64,000 bases of DNA, from contig NZ_FOTR01000010.1 in the NCBI RefSeq assembly GCF_900114645.1, positions 62,001 through 126,000 on the forward strand, read 5' to 3'. Source of the DNA: Gracilibacillus orientalis (GTDB taxonomy: Bacteria; Bacillota; Bacilli; Bacillales; Amphibacillaceae). This document shows, piece by piece, positions 21,316 through 30,854 of the stretch (positions are counted from its first letter, which is position 1; each line of letters starts with the position of its first letter). A program made the position numbers and the translations under genes. Under the pieces are notes generated by a model. The model was not told the DNA's origin and searched no databases. It worked only from the letters and a program-made list of their open reading frames with translations.

Positions 21316-21343
21316 TTTATAACACAGCTTCATCACAAAACAA
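21316..21343 (-). promoter_or_regulatory. Promoter of the candidate small RNA
   Basis: TTGTTT (21343-21338), 16-bp spacer, TATAAA (21321-21316) preceded by TG at the extended -10 position. Predicted start is near 21309. Confidence 0.5.
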
Positions 21344-21519
21344 AATCAGTGTTTTCCGATTTTCATAACAGTGAAGTCGTAGAAAATATACTTTTCGTTT
21401 AAAAGTTTAGGTATTTTTATATGTTTGCGGTAATAGAAATATCAATTTTGTCTTTTTTAATGAAAATGGCTAGCAGCAAAACAAGCCAGTAGATGTAACT
21501 TTTTTCTTTCATATTAAAT

Positions 21520-21553
21520 AAAAACAAATAGAGGCTCCGCTCTATTTGTTTTT
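21520..21553 (-). terminator. Terminator at the end of the Tad/phospho-signalling block
   Basis: Perfect 14-bp stem AAAAACAAATAGAG / CTCTATTTGTTTTT with a 6-nt loop, immediately after the stop of the Ig-repeat gene. Confidence 0.9.
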
Positions 21554-21564
21554 ATGTTTCTTAT

Positions 21565-24500
21565 TTATTCTGCTGTAGCTCTTGCTCTTTTACGCGCTAA
21601 TACTGCAATAATACCGATTATCAACGCTAGAAGTCCTGCAATACTTCCTGAAAATAATGGTTTATTTTCACTGAACTTTCCTAGTAAACTTTTTTCTGCT
21701 ATTACAAATTGTAAGTTTTCAGTAACTTCATTACCTGCTTTATCATATGCAGAAACTTCTACATTATATTCGCCGATTTCTGAGAAGCTTAAGTTAATTA
21801 CTTTTGTTCCATCTTCCTCCGTCACTTCCCCTCCATGATCCTCACCGTTAACAGATACGGATTGAATCGTGTCCTCTGGGTCATCTAATTGAATAGATAA
21901 GTCAACTGCCTCTACATTCTCACTATTTTCTTCAACCCCATCAAAAATAACTGCTGGTGGCGTTAAATCAATCATAAATTCTACCGTTAGTTGTTCGACA
22001 TTTCCAGCTTGATCCATAACTTCAAAATAGAGTACATTCTTCCCTTCTGTTTCAATTGGATCACCTAATTCATAAGGTTCTCCATTAAGGGTCAATGCAA
22101 TAATATCATAGCCAGTCATATCTTCAACAAGAATATCTGGGATCAGAACTTCACTAAAATATTTACCTGACAATACCTCATTAAAAGTAATTTTTGGACC
22201 AGTCTTGTCGATGGTAAACACAATGGACTGTTCTGTAACATTGTCTGCCAAGTCTGTAATGACTGCCTCCAGTTTATAATCCTGTTCCCTATCTAATTCT
22301 ACACCGTTTCTGAAGGGTTCTCCGTTCAAGGTCACAGAAGTTCTTTCTTCATCTAAATGCTTATCAGAATATGTTACCTGTGGTCTGACATTTTCATTTG
22401 TAAAGTTGCCGATTATACCAGTGATACTTAATTCTGGTTTGCTTGTATCCAATGTAAAGCTTATTGTTAATGTTGTTTCATTACCTGCTTTATCTCGTGC
22501 TAATACTTCATAATTATATTCCATTTCACTTGATGCAAGTGGGATATTACCAGCAATATTGGAACCACCATTTAATTGTACAGATACAATCGTATCTTCA
22601 TCATTATCTAATAAGAACTGTGGCTGGAATACATGATTAATGTATGAGCCATCTACAAGCTCCTGATCTTCTCCACCCATTACAGGGGTAAGAACCGGAT
22701 CTGTCTTATCAATGGTAAAGGAAACAGATTGTGATTGTTGATTATTTGCCTTGTCAATGGATTCTACAACGACTTCATAATCGCCTTCTTGGCTAAAATT
22801 ATGACTCAAACTTGCAATGGAATTTTGGTACGTATTATCAGTAACAGCAAAGCCGCCTACTGGATAATTTTGACCATTTCTAGTTACACGAATAGTATTC
22901 TCATCAAGATTCACATCTGCAATACTTACTGCAAATGGTACATCTTCATTGTAATATTCTCCATCCTCTACACCAGAAATTTCGATATCTGGTTGTACAG
23001 TATCAATTACGAAATTCTTTTGACTAGACTCGCTTCTGTTTCCAGCTTCATCTGTTGCATTTAATTCGATGCTATATGCACCATCTTGAGTAAAGTTATA
23101 GTTTAATTTTGATAACTCACTTGCAGTTCTCCAAGACGGTCCTCTCTGTCCTTCTACGGTATTGGTAATCTCCTGACCATTTCGACTGACCTCGAATTGA
23201 ACCTTGTTTTGACTATGGTTCGTTTCTTGTATGGTCATCTCAGCAGATCTGCCAGCATCGTAATACGTACCATCTGTAATATGGTTGATAGCTAAAACTG
23301 GGGCGGTATTATCGATCGTAAAGTCAACAGATTGTTCTGCGCCTTTATTACCAGCCAAGTCAGTTGTATTTAACTGAACACGATAGGTTCCTTCATTTGA
23401 TGTAGAGAAATTATATCGCCAATCCATCGAACGTCTTGTAAAAGTTGGTTTTTTATTTCTGTTAAATGGTTCCATTCTACCTGTTGACGAATTTAATCGA
23501 TATACACCTAATACGGTATCTGCCTTACTAACATTGGCATCTTCGACAGAAGCTCTCACTTCTTTACTGGTACGATAATGTGTATCCTGTTTGACACCTG
23601 TAATACTTAAATCAGGGGTTACCGTATCAATTGTAAATACGTCCGTTTGCTGATCTGCAGTGTTTCCCGCTGCATCTGTTGCACGTACCTCCACTTTATA
23701 TTTTCCATCTTTTGTGAAAGGAAAATCTAATGACGTTACTTCTTTTCTATTTTTCCAACTATTAAAATCATCGTCATATGCAACGAACTTTTCTTGAGCA
23801 TTCTCTCGATAAATTTTAATATCCACTTCATTTGTATTGTAATTATGCTCTGTTACTTTAACCGTTTCTGTCTTAGCTGCATCGTTAAATTCATTTAGGT
23901 CAGACAAGTCAATTACCGGCGCAATATTGTCGACAGTAAATGAAAAGCTCGCTTTATCTGTATTATTAGACTTGTCTTCTGCAACAACGACAATCTCATA
24001 ATCACCATCTTTTTCGAAAAAGCTTTCGTTCAGATCATATCGATGTATGTCACCATTTGTTGTCCATTCGCCAGTTTCCTCTTCAGGATATGTCTTCTTT
24101 TTACCATCATTATCTACGCGTGAAATCTTCACTTCTTTAGATTTACTATTCGTTTCTGTCAAAGTAATCGGAATGAAGTTTTCTTGAATGTCATCACTGC
24201 TAATAAACTCTGGTATTTCACCATCGATTGAAATGGCAGGGTCCGTCTTATCTACCGTAAAGCTGACTTTTTCAGTCGACTGATTACCAGCACGGTCTGT
24301 TGCAGAAAGATTAATGACATAGTCTCCATCTTCTGCAAATTCATGTTCAAAGGAGATGGTTGTATCTTCTTCCTCAATGTCCTCCATTTCATACTCTTCA
24401 TCATCTTTCGTAATCGTCATTTGATAATCAGCAAAATTCGTATCGCTGATACCTACGTCTACGTCTTTGTTACCGTCATAATATTCACCATCTTCGACAC

Positions 24501-27495
24501 CTACTACTGAGATCGAAGGAGAATTTGTATCAATTGTAAATGTTTTGTTGATTTCTTTTGAAGTATTACCCGCTTTATCTTTAGCGCGCAGTGTTACTTG
24601 GTAATCTCCGTCTTCCTCAAAGGTATATGTCAATTCAGATTGTTTTGCTGTATTTCTCCAACCTTCGTCAGTATCTCCTTCTACTTGTTCCGTATACTCT
24701 GCACCATCTTTAGTTACTTCAAAGGTAACGTTATTATCTTGATAATTTAATTCATCTACACCAAATATAGCGGTTAGTTCGCTATCGTAATATGTTTGGT
24801 CTTTCATATTATCAATCGACACAACCGGATCAGTGTTATCAATTGTAAAGATTGCATGTGCCTCTTCCGCTTCTCTGCCAGCTTTATCGATGGCTTTTAC
24901 AATGATTTCATATGTTCCTTCCTCTTCAAAATCATGTTGCCATTCTGCTTGTCTGCGTTCAAACTCTAAATTTGTATCAATATCGTGTTTTTCAAATTTT
25001 TCACTGTTGTGATCCCATTTATTTACCGTAAGGCTTGAAGCTGATTCATTAATATTATTATCTTTAATATCTACTTGTGCGGTTTTTCCCTTTATATAGT
25101 GTTCCTGGTGTTCGACACCCGAAATCGCTGACTTAGGATCACTCGTATCAATAGTGAAAACAGCACGTTTTCTTGTTGCTTTATTACCCGCAGCGTCAAC
25201 AGCATCTACTGTGATACGATAAGTCCCATCAATAGATTTGCTCTCATCTTTCTTATCTTCGTGAAATGGGAAATCTGCTTCTGATAAATAACCATTGTTT
25301 TCCCATTCATCAAAGTCTTCTGACTCATAAGTTTTAAATTCACCTGATTTATTACGTTTTTCAATATTAATGGTTACGTTATTTTTCTCATAATTATGTT
25401 CTTTTACTGTTACGGTATTAACTAATTCTTTATCATTAAATCGGTCTACATCAGATAGTTCAATGTCTGGTGCTGTATTATCAATGGTAAAATAAAGACT
25501 TTTTTCTGCGCTTCGTCCTACTTCATCTTCAGCACGCAACAAAATCGTATAATCGCCCTCAGCACCAATCAGTTCTTCATTTAGATTAAAATGATAGGTT
25601 CCTTCACGATTTACCCAGCTGCCTGCATCATCATCTACCCATGTTTGCTTTTCGCCATCTGTATCAGTAAATTCAAGCTGTGCCTGATAATCTTCTAGAT
25701 AGTCATCAGATACGCTTAGGTTGAACAGGCTGCCTTCCTGCTCTTCAAGAAAAGCAGATGTAATGTGCTGGTTGTTAGAAATAGGTGAACCAAGTTTCAC
25801 TTTCGGATCTGTTTTGTCGACAATAAACTTGCGCTTTTCTGTTTCTGTATCACCAGTTACATTTTGTGTTTCTATCGATAAATAGTACTCGCCCTCACTA
25901 AAGAAGTGTTCAATCCAGCTCATAAATACTACACTGGAAAGATCAGAACTATCTAAATATGGTTCATTTTCTCCTGTAATCAGATTACGTTTTGTAACGG
26001 TAAATGATTTTTCAATCGGGTTAAAATCCCAATATTTCACGTTCACTAATACGTCATCTTGATAATATTCTTTTAGATTTCCATTGTTCGTTTCATCAGA
26101 AATGTCGATAAGATCACTATCCGTATACAATGCAAAACTTAGATCAATAGTGTTTTCATTACCGGCATCATCCACCAATGTTCCGCTGATCTCATATTCC
26201 CCTTCAGCATCGACATCGTACTCTGCTGTGGCGAACCCATCTTTATAGGATAATGCCACTTCTTTTTTCGTGTCACTGTTAGCATATTTGTGTTTCACTG
26301 TAATAGAACTTTGATCCAGATTCAGATTGGGGTCCTCTACAAGAAAGTCCAGATCAAATGTGTTTTTATAGACTTCCTCATCTGTAACTGGTTGATCATC
26401 ATTATCCGTAATCGTTATTTCCGGGTTGGATTGATCGACTGTAAGCGTAAAAGTTTCCAATTCATGTCTTTCACCACCATGAGCATCCTCGAGTTCTACC
26501 TCTACTTCATATGTTCCTTCTTCTTCAAATTCATAATCACCGCTTGCACTTTTACCATTCGTAGTCATATTTATTTGATCTATTACACTATTATCTTCGC
26601 TGATCGTTACCCTCGCTGATTTCACTGCTATACCATTTTCTACTGTAAATGTGAAATTTTCATTTGTCAGTACTGTTCCATTTTCTACTACATCACCGGA
26701 ATTTGTCTCTACTTCTAATACTGGATCATCCGTATTTAAATAAAAAGTAAGTTCTTCCTTGACTTGATGATCTACTTTATCTGCCGCAGTAATTTCTACC
26801 TGATAGTTACCACTTTCTGAAAATGAAACTGTACCTCTGTTATCATTCCATTCAACAGCTGGATCCATCTCATTACCATTATGTGTAACAGATACACGCT
26901 TCGTATCGATATTCTCTTCATCGATATCCATTTGTAATTCCTGCTCGCTATAATACACCTTCTGATCTTCAATACCTGAATAATTGATTTCAGGCGACTC
27001 CGTATCTTTCACAATTGTAAAGGAAATCGGACTTTGTTCAGAAGGGATTTCCCAGTTGTTGTCTTCCTCTATATTTAAATTGATTTCAATTTGACCTTCA
27101 TGATTACCATGAGGATCCACGGTTACCTCATAGACACCATTAAATTGCCCGTCTGCATTTGTTACTTGAGCAACACTAACGGATGCTCGTGAAACATCTG
27201 CTTCAAAAGGCTGTCCATATTGAATGGTTGAGCCATCTTCATCTTCTTTCTCAAGGTCTTGATAATAGTCACTTAAATTCACTTTAAATTTCATTTGGTC
27301 CTGACTGGTGTACCAATCTGGATCATTTGTCGGTTCATTGCTCAAATCCCATGTTTCCCCTTCATACTGAATTCTCATGTCCAATTCATCTGATGCAATT
27401 GCGTTTGATGTAAAAATAACGGCTGAGAAAATAATAAAAGTGATAATTGCATACAACGGAAACCTTCTACTACTTTTCTTTTTGCTACTCCTCAC
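21565..27495 (-). CDS. Giant membrane-anchored surface protein with Ig-like repeats
   Basis: 1976 residues. An N-terminal signal/anchor (about residues 12-33) follows a basic KKKSSRRF stretch. Some 17-18 Ig-like modules of about 95-125 residues follow, each opening with a linker such as FTIDNTAP or FTVDKTDP and holding an A/D-K-A-GN signature. A C-terminal membrane helix precedes RKRARATAE; no LPXTG motif is seen, so it is probably membrane-anchored through the tail. Composition is acidic. It overlaps the upstream TELL-motif gene by 4 nt and is the last gene of the Tad block. Bacterial Ig-like repeats of this kind often build adhesive stalks; the role here is inferred. Confidence 0.85.
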   Translation of the reverse strand: MRSSKKKSSRRFPLYAIITFIIFSAVIFTSNAIASDELDMRIQYEGETWDLSNEPTNDPDWYTSQDQMKFKVNLSDYYQDLEKEDEDGSTIQYGQPFEADVSRASVSVAQVTNADGQFNGVYEVTVDPHGNHEGQIEINLNIEEDNNWEIPSEQSPISFTIVKDTESPEINYSGIEDQKVYYSEQELQMDIDEENIDTKRVSVTHNGNEMDPAVEWNDNRGTVSFSESGNYQVEITAADKVDHQVKEELTFYLNTDDPVLEVETNSGDVVENGTVLTNENFTFTVENGIAVKSARVTISEDNSVIDQINMTTNGKSASGDYEFEEEGTYEVEVELEDAHGGERHELETFTLTVDQSNPEITITDNDDQPVTDEEVYKNTFDLDFLVEDPNLNLDQSSITVKHKYANSDTKKEVALSYKDGFATAEYDVDAEGEYEISGTLVDDAGNENTIDLSFALYTDSDLIDISDETNNGNLKEYYQDDVLVNVKYWDFNPIEKSFTVTKRNLITGENEPYLDSSDLSSVVFMSWIEHFFSEGEYYLSIETQNVTGDTETEKRKFIVDKTDPKVKLGSPISNNQHITSAFLEEQEGSLFNLSVSDDYLEDYQAQLEFTDTDGEKQTWVDDDAGSWVNREGTYHFNLNEELIGAEGDYTILLRAEDEVGRSAEKSLYFTIDNTAPDIELSDVDRFNDKELVNTVTVKEHNYEKNNVTINIEKRNKSGEFKTYESEDFDEWENNGYLSEADFPFHEDKKDESKSIDGTYRITVDAVDAAGNKATRKRAVFTIDTSDPKSAISGVEHQEHYIKGKTAQVDIKDNNINESASSLTVNKWDHNSEKFEKHDIDTNLEFERRQAEWQHDFEEEGTYEIIVKAIDKAGREAEEAHAIFTIDNTDPVVSIDNMKDQTYYDSELTAIFGVDELNYQDNNVTFEVTKDGAEYTEQVEGDTDEGWRNTAKQSELTYTFEEDGDYQVTLRAKDKAGNTSKEINKTFTIDTNSPSISVVGVEDGEYYDGNKDVDVGISDTNFADYQMTITKDDEEYEMEDIEEEDTTISFEHEFAEDGDYVINLSATDRAGNQSTEKVSFTVDKTDPAISIDGEIPEFISSDDIQENFIPITLTETNSKSKEVKISRVDNDGKKKTYPEEETGEWTTNGDIHRYDLNESFFEKDGDYEIVVVAEDKSNNTDKASFSFTVDNIAPVIDLSDLNEFNDAAKTETVKVTEHNYNTNEVDIKIYRENAQEKFVAYDDDFNSWKNRKEVTSLDFPFTKDGKYKVEVRATDAAGNTADQQTDVFTIDTVTPDLSITGVKQDTHYRTSKEVRASVEDANVSKADTVLGVYRLNSSTGRMEPFNRNKKPTFTRRSMDWRYNFSTSNEGTYRVQLNTTDLAGNKGAEQSVDFTIDNTAPVLAINHITDGTYYDAGRSAEMTIQETNHSQNKVQFEVSRNGQEITNTVEGQRGPSWRTASELSKLNYNFTQDGAYSIELNATDEAGNRSESSQKNFVIDTVQPDIEISGVEDGEYYNEDVPFAVSIADVNLDENTIRVTRNGQNYPVGGFAVTDNTYQNSIASLSHNFSQEGDYEVVVESIDKANNQQSQSVSFTIDKTDPVLTPVMGGEDQELVDGSYINHVFQPQFLLDNDEDTIVSVQLNGGSNIAGNIPLASSEMEYNYEVLARDKAGNETTLTISFTLDTSKPELSITGIIGNFTNENVRPQVTYSDKHLDEERTSVTLNGEPFRNGVELDREQDYKLEAVITDLADNVTEQSIVFTIDKTGPKITFNEVLSGKYFSEVLIPDILVEDMTGYDIIALTLNGEPYELGDPIETEGKNVLYFEVMDQAGNVEQLTVEFMIDLTPPAVIFDGVEENSENVEAVDLSIQLDDPEDTIQSVSVNGEDHGGEVTEEDGTKVINLSFSEIGEYNVEVSAYDKAGNEVTENLQFVIAEKSLLGKFSENKPLFSGSIAGLLALIIGIIAVLARKRARATAE

Positions 27496-28100
27496 TTGAA
27501 TCCCTCCTTTTTGTTTGACGCACTGTGAGTCACGATAACTTCCTCTTCCATTTCAAATGATGCTTCTTCTTCACCGATTAATTCGGTTTCGTTTTCGTTT
27601 TTCAAAAGGCTTGTCTCTTCCAACAATTCAGTTTGATTATAATCCTGTTCATCCAATAACTCGGTATGATTATCGTCCGAAACATCATCTAATAGTTCGG
27701 TATGGTAATTGGCACTTTCTTCTTCTAATAATTCGGTTTGTTCATCGGAATGCTTGTTTGTTGGAACGGAGAACTTATCAACTCTCGAGAAATTCTCTTC
27801 CTTCATTTTCTGACTTTTATTTCCTTGTGGAATGTTCTGGATCTTCTGACTTTGTCGGGCACTTTCATCCGTTTGTTCCAGTTTCTTTAATTCGATTTGA
27901 CTGGATGTATGTTCCCTCTCACTCCACATCTCGAATGAGGTATTGCTTTGTTTTCTTTTGCTTTTGCCTAAACGGATTCCTGTTAAATCTTCCATCACAT
28001 GGCGAATATCTAACTTAATGTACAGCCATATTGCAATCGAAAGGGTGATAAGTGCACCAACAATACCTCCATATAGCATAATTCTGTATGTTTCTTCCAT
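27492..28100 (-). CDS. Single-pass membrane protein with five T-E-L-L/I motifs
   Basis: 202 residues of unrecognised family. One membrane helix at residues 9-28, a basic patch (GKSKRKQ), then a polar, disordered-looking region. Between about residues 121 and 180 the motif Thr-Glu-Leu-Leu/Ile occurs five times in acidic context (EQTELLEE, YHTELLDD, NHTELLDE, NQTELLEE, NETELIGE). FHA domains bind phospho-Thr with a hydrophobic or acidic +3 residue, and an FHA protein, a Ser/Thr kinase and two PP2C phosphatases are encoded nearby. I infer a multiply phosphorylated docking scaffold. It lies 10 nt after the kinase and overlaps the Ig gene by 4 nt. Confidence 0.75.
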   Translation of the reverse strand: MEETYRIMLYGGIVGALITLSIAIWLYIKLDIRHVMEDLTGIRLGKSKRKQSNTSFEMWSEREHTSSQIELKKLEQTDESARQSQKIQNIPQGNKSQKMKEENFSRVDKFSVPTNKHSDEQTELLEEESANYHTELLDDVSDDNHTELLDEQDYNQTELLEETSLLKNENETELIGEEEASFEMEEEVIVTHSASNKKEGFK

Positions 28101-28110
28101 ATCACCCCTC

Positions 28111-30051
28111 CTATATAATGGAATTATTTTGTAATCTTCGCTCTAGCTTGTCTACCTCCGAATTATTTCTAGCATCATCTAGTTCTATTAATTCTTCATA
28201 AAAGTCCAATATATTATTGTAATTTCGGTCTGATGCTTGCTTTTCCTGCTCGATGTCAATAAGCAAATTAATAAGCTTAACATATGGTTTGGCAGATTTC
28301 GGATACTGTTCCATTACTTGCTGATACTGACTAGTGGCATTCTCATATTCGCCCATTTCTTGATAAGCATTTCCTATCGAAATCATCACATTTTCTTGAT
28401 CTGACACATTCTGATCGAGCAATTGATTGTAGTATTCAATAGCTTGATAAAAATCTTCACTTGCATTATCATCATTTTCAGAAAAGACTCCACGACTGAA
28501 ATAGGCCTGTGCTAATTTCCTAGGGGAATTTTCTTCAAATTGCGGCATAACATCTTGGTCATCAAGCAATTCATAAATTTCTTGGGCTTTCAATAGAACA
28601 CTGATTGCTTTAGAATTTGCTTCATCTATTTGACCTTTATAAGATAAATAGATATTAGCCAAAGCATTGTAATTTTCTACTTTTCTATTATTGTTAGCTA
28701 GACTATCATTGTAACCTTCAAATACTTCCAATTCCTCTTTAAATTGTTGATAATCAATATTCAAGTTACTCATTTGATTAGCAAGTATTTTATAATACTT
28801 AGCATCTTCTAGTTCCTCTTCATCAACTTTACGGAAATAATCAAGTGCTGTCTTATAATCCCTCTGTATATCAAAATAGGTCATTCCGACTTTGAATAAC
28901 ACTTCATTATTCTGATCCAAACTACCATAACCAGAGTTGATATCTGATTCGATAACTGAAAGTCCTGTTTCGGTATCGTCTCTATTTATATATAGGTCAA
29001 TTAAACGGTTATAAGCTTCTGCTCTTGAGTTATCAACTTTGATAGCGTCTTGCAGAAGCTCCATCGATTTCGTTTCGTTACCATCTACCAATGCCATATT
29101 TGCTTCAGTTAACAAATTAACATACTCCTGATACTGTTCTTTTTGTATACCGGTATAGCCAAAAACCGCTGTAGTTGTAAAGGTGAGAAAAAGCACTGCT
29201 GGGATGAGAAAGTATGATAGCTTTTTAAATAATTGATTTTTATAGCCTTGAGTAAGTTTATTGATTTGATACAGGTCTGCGTATAAATCTTCTACCTGCT
29301 GATACCTGTCTTCCGGCTCTATCTGTGTACAACGCTGAATAATATATTCCAGCCCTTCAGGTAGCGACGGATCCCATGTTCTAATCGGTCTGATTTCGAA
29401 GGGTGGCTCATTCAAAGTTTTGCCAGTTACCAAATGATAAAGTGTTACACCAAGACTGTAAATATCGGTTCTTTTATCCGTTTGTTTACCGGCAATCTGT
29501 TCCGGGGCTGCGTAGGCTTTTGTTCCTAAGTTAGTAGTGTCTGATGAGTTTTCTGTTTTATATTCCCTGGCAATACCGAAGTCAACCAGCTTAACTTTGC
29601 CATCTGGGGTCAACATAAGATTATCCGGTTTCATATCACGATATATGATCGGGTATGGCTCTCTGCTATGAAGGTAACCGAGCACATTGGCGATCTGCTT
29701 CGCCCATTCAATCACTTCATCCGGGCCAACACGGTGTTCGCGCTCCAGCTTCTCCTTGAGTGATTCCCCTTCAATGTAGTCCATCACAACATAAATACCG
29801 TTCTTTGTTTCAATAATGTCATAGATTCTTGGTAGAGCAGGGTGTTCTAGTTTTTTCAGCATATTAGCTTCGACAACGAGACTATTCAACAGGATTTCAT
29901 GGTTATTGTTCTGGCGCTTGCGAATATCCTTGACTACTAACGATTTTTTCAGCCGGTTGTCCATTGCGAGATAAACAATACTCATCCCGCCTCTGCCAAT
30001 CTCCTTCAGGATTTCATATCTGCCATCAATGACGACTCCACTCTCCAGCAT
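28111..30051 (-). CDS. Membrane Ser/Thr protein kinase with extracytoplasmic TPR repeats
   Basis: 646 residues. The N-terminal Hanks-type kinase (about 11-265) has glycine loop IGRGGMSIVYLA, Lys41 in VVKDIRK, catalytic YRDMKPDN (Asp139), DFG (Asp157), a Thr/Ser-rich activation loop and AAPEQ, so it should be active. A membrane helix spans about 278-300. The outer part carries TPR-like repeats rather than the PASTA domains of PrkC/StkP. RBS GAGGAGG precedes the ATG. It follows the two PP2C genes by 13 nt. The ligand sensed by the TPR region is unknown. Confidence 0.92.
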   Translation of the reverse strand: MLESGVVIDGRYEILKEIGRGGMSIVYLAMDNRLKKSLVVKDIRKRQNNNHEILLNSLVVEANMLKKLEHPALPRIYDIIETKNGIYVVMDYIEGESLKEKLEREHRVGPDEVIEWAKQIANVLGYLHSREPYPIIYRDMKPDNLMLTPDGKVKLVDFGIAREYKTENSSDTTNLGTKAYAAPEQIAGKQTDKRTDIYSLGVTLYHLVTGKTLNEPPFEIRPIRTWDPSLPEGLEYIIQRCTQIEPEDRYQQVEDLYADLYQINKLTQGYKNQLFKKLSYFLIPAVLFLTFTTTAVFGYTGIQKEQYQEYVNLLTEANMALVDGNETKSMELLQDAIKVDNSRAEAYNRLIDLYINRDDTETGLSVIESDINSGYGSLDQNNEVLFKVGMTYFDIQRDYKTALDYFRKVDEEELEDAKYYKILANQMSNLNIDYQQFKEELEVFEGYNDSLANNNRKVENYNALANIYLSYKGQIDEANSKAISVLLKAQEIYELLDDQDVMPQFEENSPRKLAQAYFSRGVFSENDDNASEDFYQAIEYYNQLLDQNVSDQENVMISIGNAYQEMGEYENATSQYQQVMEQYPKSAKPYVKLINLLIDIEQEKQASDRNYNNILDFYEELIELDDARNNSEVDKLERRLQNNSII

Positions 30052-30064
30052 GCTTGTCCTCCTC

Positions 30065-30829
30065 TCATATGGTTTGTACTAGCAATGCAGTAATGTCATC
30101 CGTTTCTTCCCGGTTTTTAACAGTTTGAATAAGAAAGTTTAAGGTCTCCTGCATTTCATCTTTGTTGACTGATACATCTGATGTAATAGCATGATGTATT
30201 TCCTCTGGAGTCAGAGACCTGTAAAAGCCATCTGTACAAAGCATAAGCTGCTCACCTTCTGCTAAAACTCCACTTGTCATTGCTACTTGTATGTCTGATT
30301 GAACCCCCATACATTGCAATAGAACGTGACGTTGTGGATGTGTCAACGCCTGCTGTTCTGTTATCATGCCTCTCGCTATTTCTCTTGCTACTAATGATTG
30401 ATCCTTTGTTAATTGTGTGATTTTCTGTCCTACCGCATAAGCTCTGCTGTCACCTAGTTGAAAGGTAAAGTATTGCTGATCTACGATGAGAATAACTGTA
30501 AGTGTTGATCCCATTTGTGTTTTCTGTAAGTTACTGTCTTCTATTAAATCTTGATTAATAGCTTCAATTTTTTCCATGAGGTAAAAAGGCAAGTCCTCAA
30601 CATCTGCAGTATCTAAAAGGATTGGCAACTTGTGCTTGAACCAGTCTGACAGTTGTTTGACTATGGTAGAACTAGCAACCTCACCTTGGTTCAGCCCACC
30701 CATTCCGTCACAAACAGCAAACATGCCGACCGATCCTTGTTTACTCCTTGCAGATTGAATCATTAATGAATCTTGATTGATTGGTTTGGTGTCTCCTTTT
30801 TCTGTTTGATAAGCGGTAATAAACGGCAC
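30065..30829 (-). CDS. PP2C-family Ser/Thr protein phosphatase
   Basis: 254-residue soluble PPM phosphatase. Metal-binding signatures are present: NQDS near the N-terminus, CDGMGG, GDSRAY, CTDGFYRS and DDITALL at the end. It presumably reverses the adjacent kinase. The start is GTG at 30829 with AAGGA 11 nt upstream; an out-of-frame ATG nearby is not used. It is 25 nt downstream of a second PP2C gene. Confidence 0.9.
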   Translation of the reverse strand: MPFITAYQTEKGDTKPINQDSLMIQSARSKQGSVGMFAVCDGMGGLNQGEVASSTIVKQLSDWFKHKLPILLDTADVEDLPFYLMEKIEAINQDLIEDSNLQKTQMGSTLTVILIVDQQYFTFQLGDSRAYAVGQKITQLTKDQSLVAREIARGMITEQQALTHPQRHVLLQCMGVQSDIQVAMTSGVLAEGEQLMLCTDGFYRSLTPEEIHHAITSDVSVNKDEMQETLNFLIQTVKNREETDDITALLVQTI

Positions 30830-30854
30830 CGGCTTGCCATCCTTTCGTTATTGA

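Noticed and set aside
22735-26619. Plus-strand frames inside the Ig-repeat gene
   Set aside because: They lack ribosome sites and family features and mirror the repeats of the real minus-strand gene.
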